From the NCBI GenBank assembly GCA_016873895.1, contig VGVV01000004.1, positions 62,001 to 126,000 on the forward strand: a DNA stretch of 64,000 bases, read 5' to 3'. Both the position numbers and the translations under genes were made by a program. This stretch comes from Ignavibacteria bacterium (GTDB lineage: Bacteria > Bacteroidota > Ignavibacteria > Kapaibacteriales > Kapaibacteriaceae). Below, piece by piece: positions 63,560 through 64,000 of the stretch. Under the pieces are notes generated by a model, which was not told the origin of the DNA, made no database searches, and was given only the letters and a program-made list of their open reading frames with translations. Numbering within the stretch: the stretch's first letter is position 1; each line of letters begins with the position of its first letter.

Positions 63560-64000
63560 TAGTACCGTTTAGATTTGATCAATACCGATGAATATGCTTC
63601 GAGGTCTTCAAGTACCTTCCCAGTTCCGCGTGCAACTGCTGTTAGCGGATCGTCTGCTATATGCACGGGTAAGCTCGTTTCACGACGAAGCCGCTCATCA
63701 AGCCCCTTCAACAAAGCGCCGCCGCCGGTTAGAATAATACCACGGTCGAAGATGTCTGCAGAAAGTTCCGGCGGTGTCTTCTCGAGAAGTGCAAGCACTG
63801 CTTCTACGATTGTTGACACATTCTCATTGAGCGCAGAACGGATAGCTTCGCTCGAGACTTGAATGCTCTTGGGGGTACCTGAGACCATGTCTCGTCCTTT
63901 GACTTCTATTTGTATTTCTTGCGCAAGGGGCCACGCAGAACCAACATTAACCTTAATGATTTCTGCAGTGCGATCGCCGATAAGAATGTTGTGCTGTCTC
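63559..64000 (-). CDS. mreB: Rod shape-determining protein MreB (partial, N-terminus beyond right edge)
   Basis: About 147 C-terminal residues are visible. LAQEIQIEVKGRDMVSGTPKSIQVSSEAI and DRGIILTGGGALLKGLDERLRRETSLPV, followed by DPLTAVARGTGKVLE, are diagnostic of MreB. This actin homologue forms filaments that direct lateral cell-wall growth, so the cells are probably rods. It is first in the mreB-mreC-mreD-smc series in the minus direction. Confidence 0.95.
   Translation of the reverse strand, partial: RQHNILIGDRTAEIIKVNVGSAWPLAQEIQIEVKGRDMVSGTPKSIQVSSEAIRSALNENVSTIVEAVLALLEKTPPELSADIFDRGIILTGGGALLKGLDERLRRETSLPVHIADDPLTAVARGTGKVLEDLEAYSSVLIKSKRY

Overview
The window looks like a chromosomal segment of a Gram-negative, aerobic member of the Bacteroidota/Chlorobiota assemblage. 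A Kapabacteria- or Ignavibacteria-like lineage is my best guess. The evidence is gene content: alternative complex III next to an A2-type haem-copper oxidase, a DUF3127 OB-fold protein with an SSB-like acidic tail, an IspG of the large insert-containing class, and a type IX secretion (T9SS) C-terminal sorting domain. There is no rRNA, prophage, insertion sequence or CRISPR array. Three tRNA genes are present. Gene packing is dense, with many ATGA or GTGA stop/start overlaps, and no gene-free stretch exceeds 300 bases. Shine-Dalgarno sequences are often weak or absent.

Layout. (1) 1-14.96 kb, minus strand: one long respiratory operon runs cytochrome c, cox II, cox I, haem A synthase, haem O synthase, cox III, cox IV, Sco, DUF420, a small CPAC protein, then ActA-B-C-D-E-F. 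ActF is cut by the left edge. Electrons would pass from quinol through alternative complex III and the lipoprotein cytochrome c to oxygen. (2) 15.1-28.4 kb, minus: a sugar-nucleotide epimerase and purD, a three-gene operon of secreted proteins (papain-like cysteine-peptidase candidate, Fn3 protein, 1394-residue beta-rich giant), then DUF3127 and alaS. (3) 28.4-41.3 kb, mixed strands: a methyltransferase, an M61 peptidase, a divergent tyrosinase/multicopper-oxidase pair followed by a thioredoxin-like protein and a hydrolase, trmH, an isolated nuoD, tRNA-Leu and tRNA-Ser, a secreted FAD oxidase, and rsgA. (4) 41.3-53.9 kb, plus: recJ, a Dna2-like nuclease-helicase, yebC, ruvC, gapA, pgk, a rhomboid protease, ispG in two ORFs, and an unrecognised 464-residue protein. 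(5) 54-64 kb, mostly minus: rplY, prs, tRNA-Gln, rpsR, rpmE and a 57-residue protein; then lysC and a small gene on plus; then a secreted protein, smc, mreD, mreC and mreB, the last cut by the right edge.

The most unusual structure lies between and within genes. Families of 7-bp tandem repeats (and one of 8 bp) recur at gene 3' ends. One of them (GAGCAGC/GAACAGC) is also inserted in frame inside a methyltransferase; because 7 is not a multiple of 3 and the unit makes no stop codon, it stays open in all six frames. Other points are an ispG split exactly at a domain boundary with an ATGA overlap, two perfect DnaA boxes in the 53-bp mreD-smc gap, a tight group of DnaA-box-like 9-mers at the recJ/dna2 junction, and a hairpin that would hide the ribosome-binding site of a small ribosomal operon. 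All functional statements come from reading motifs and family memory; no searches were run.
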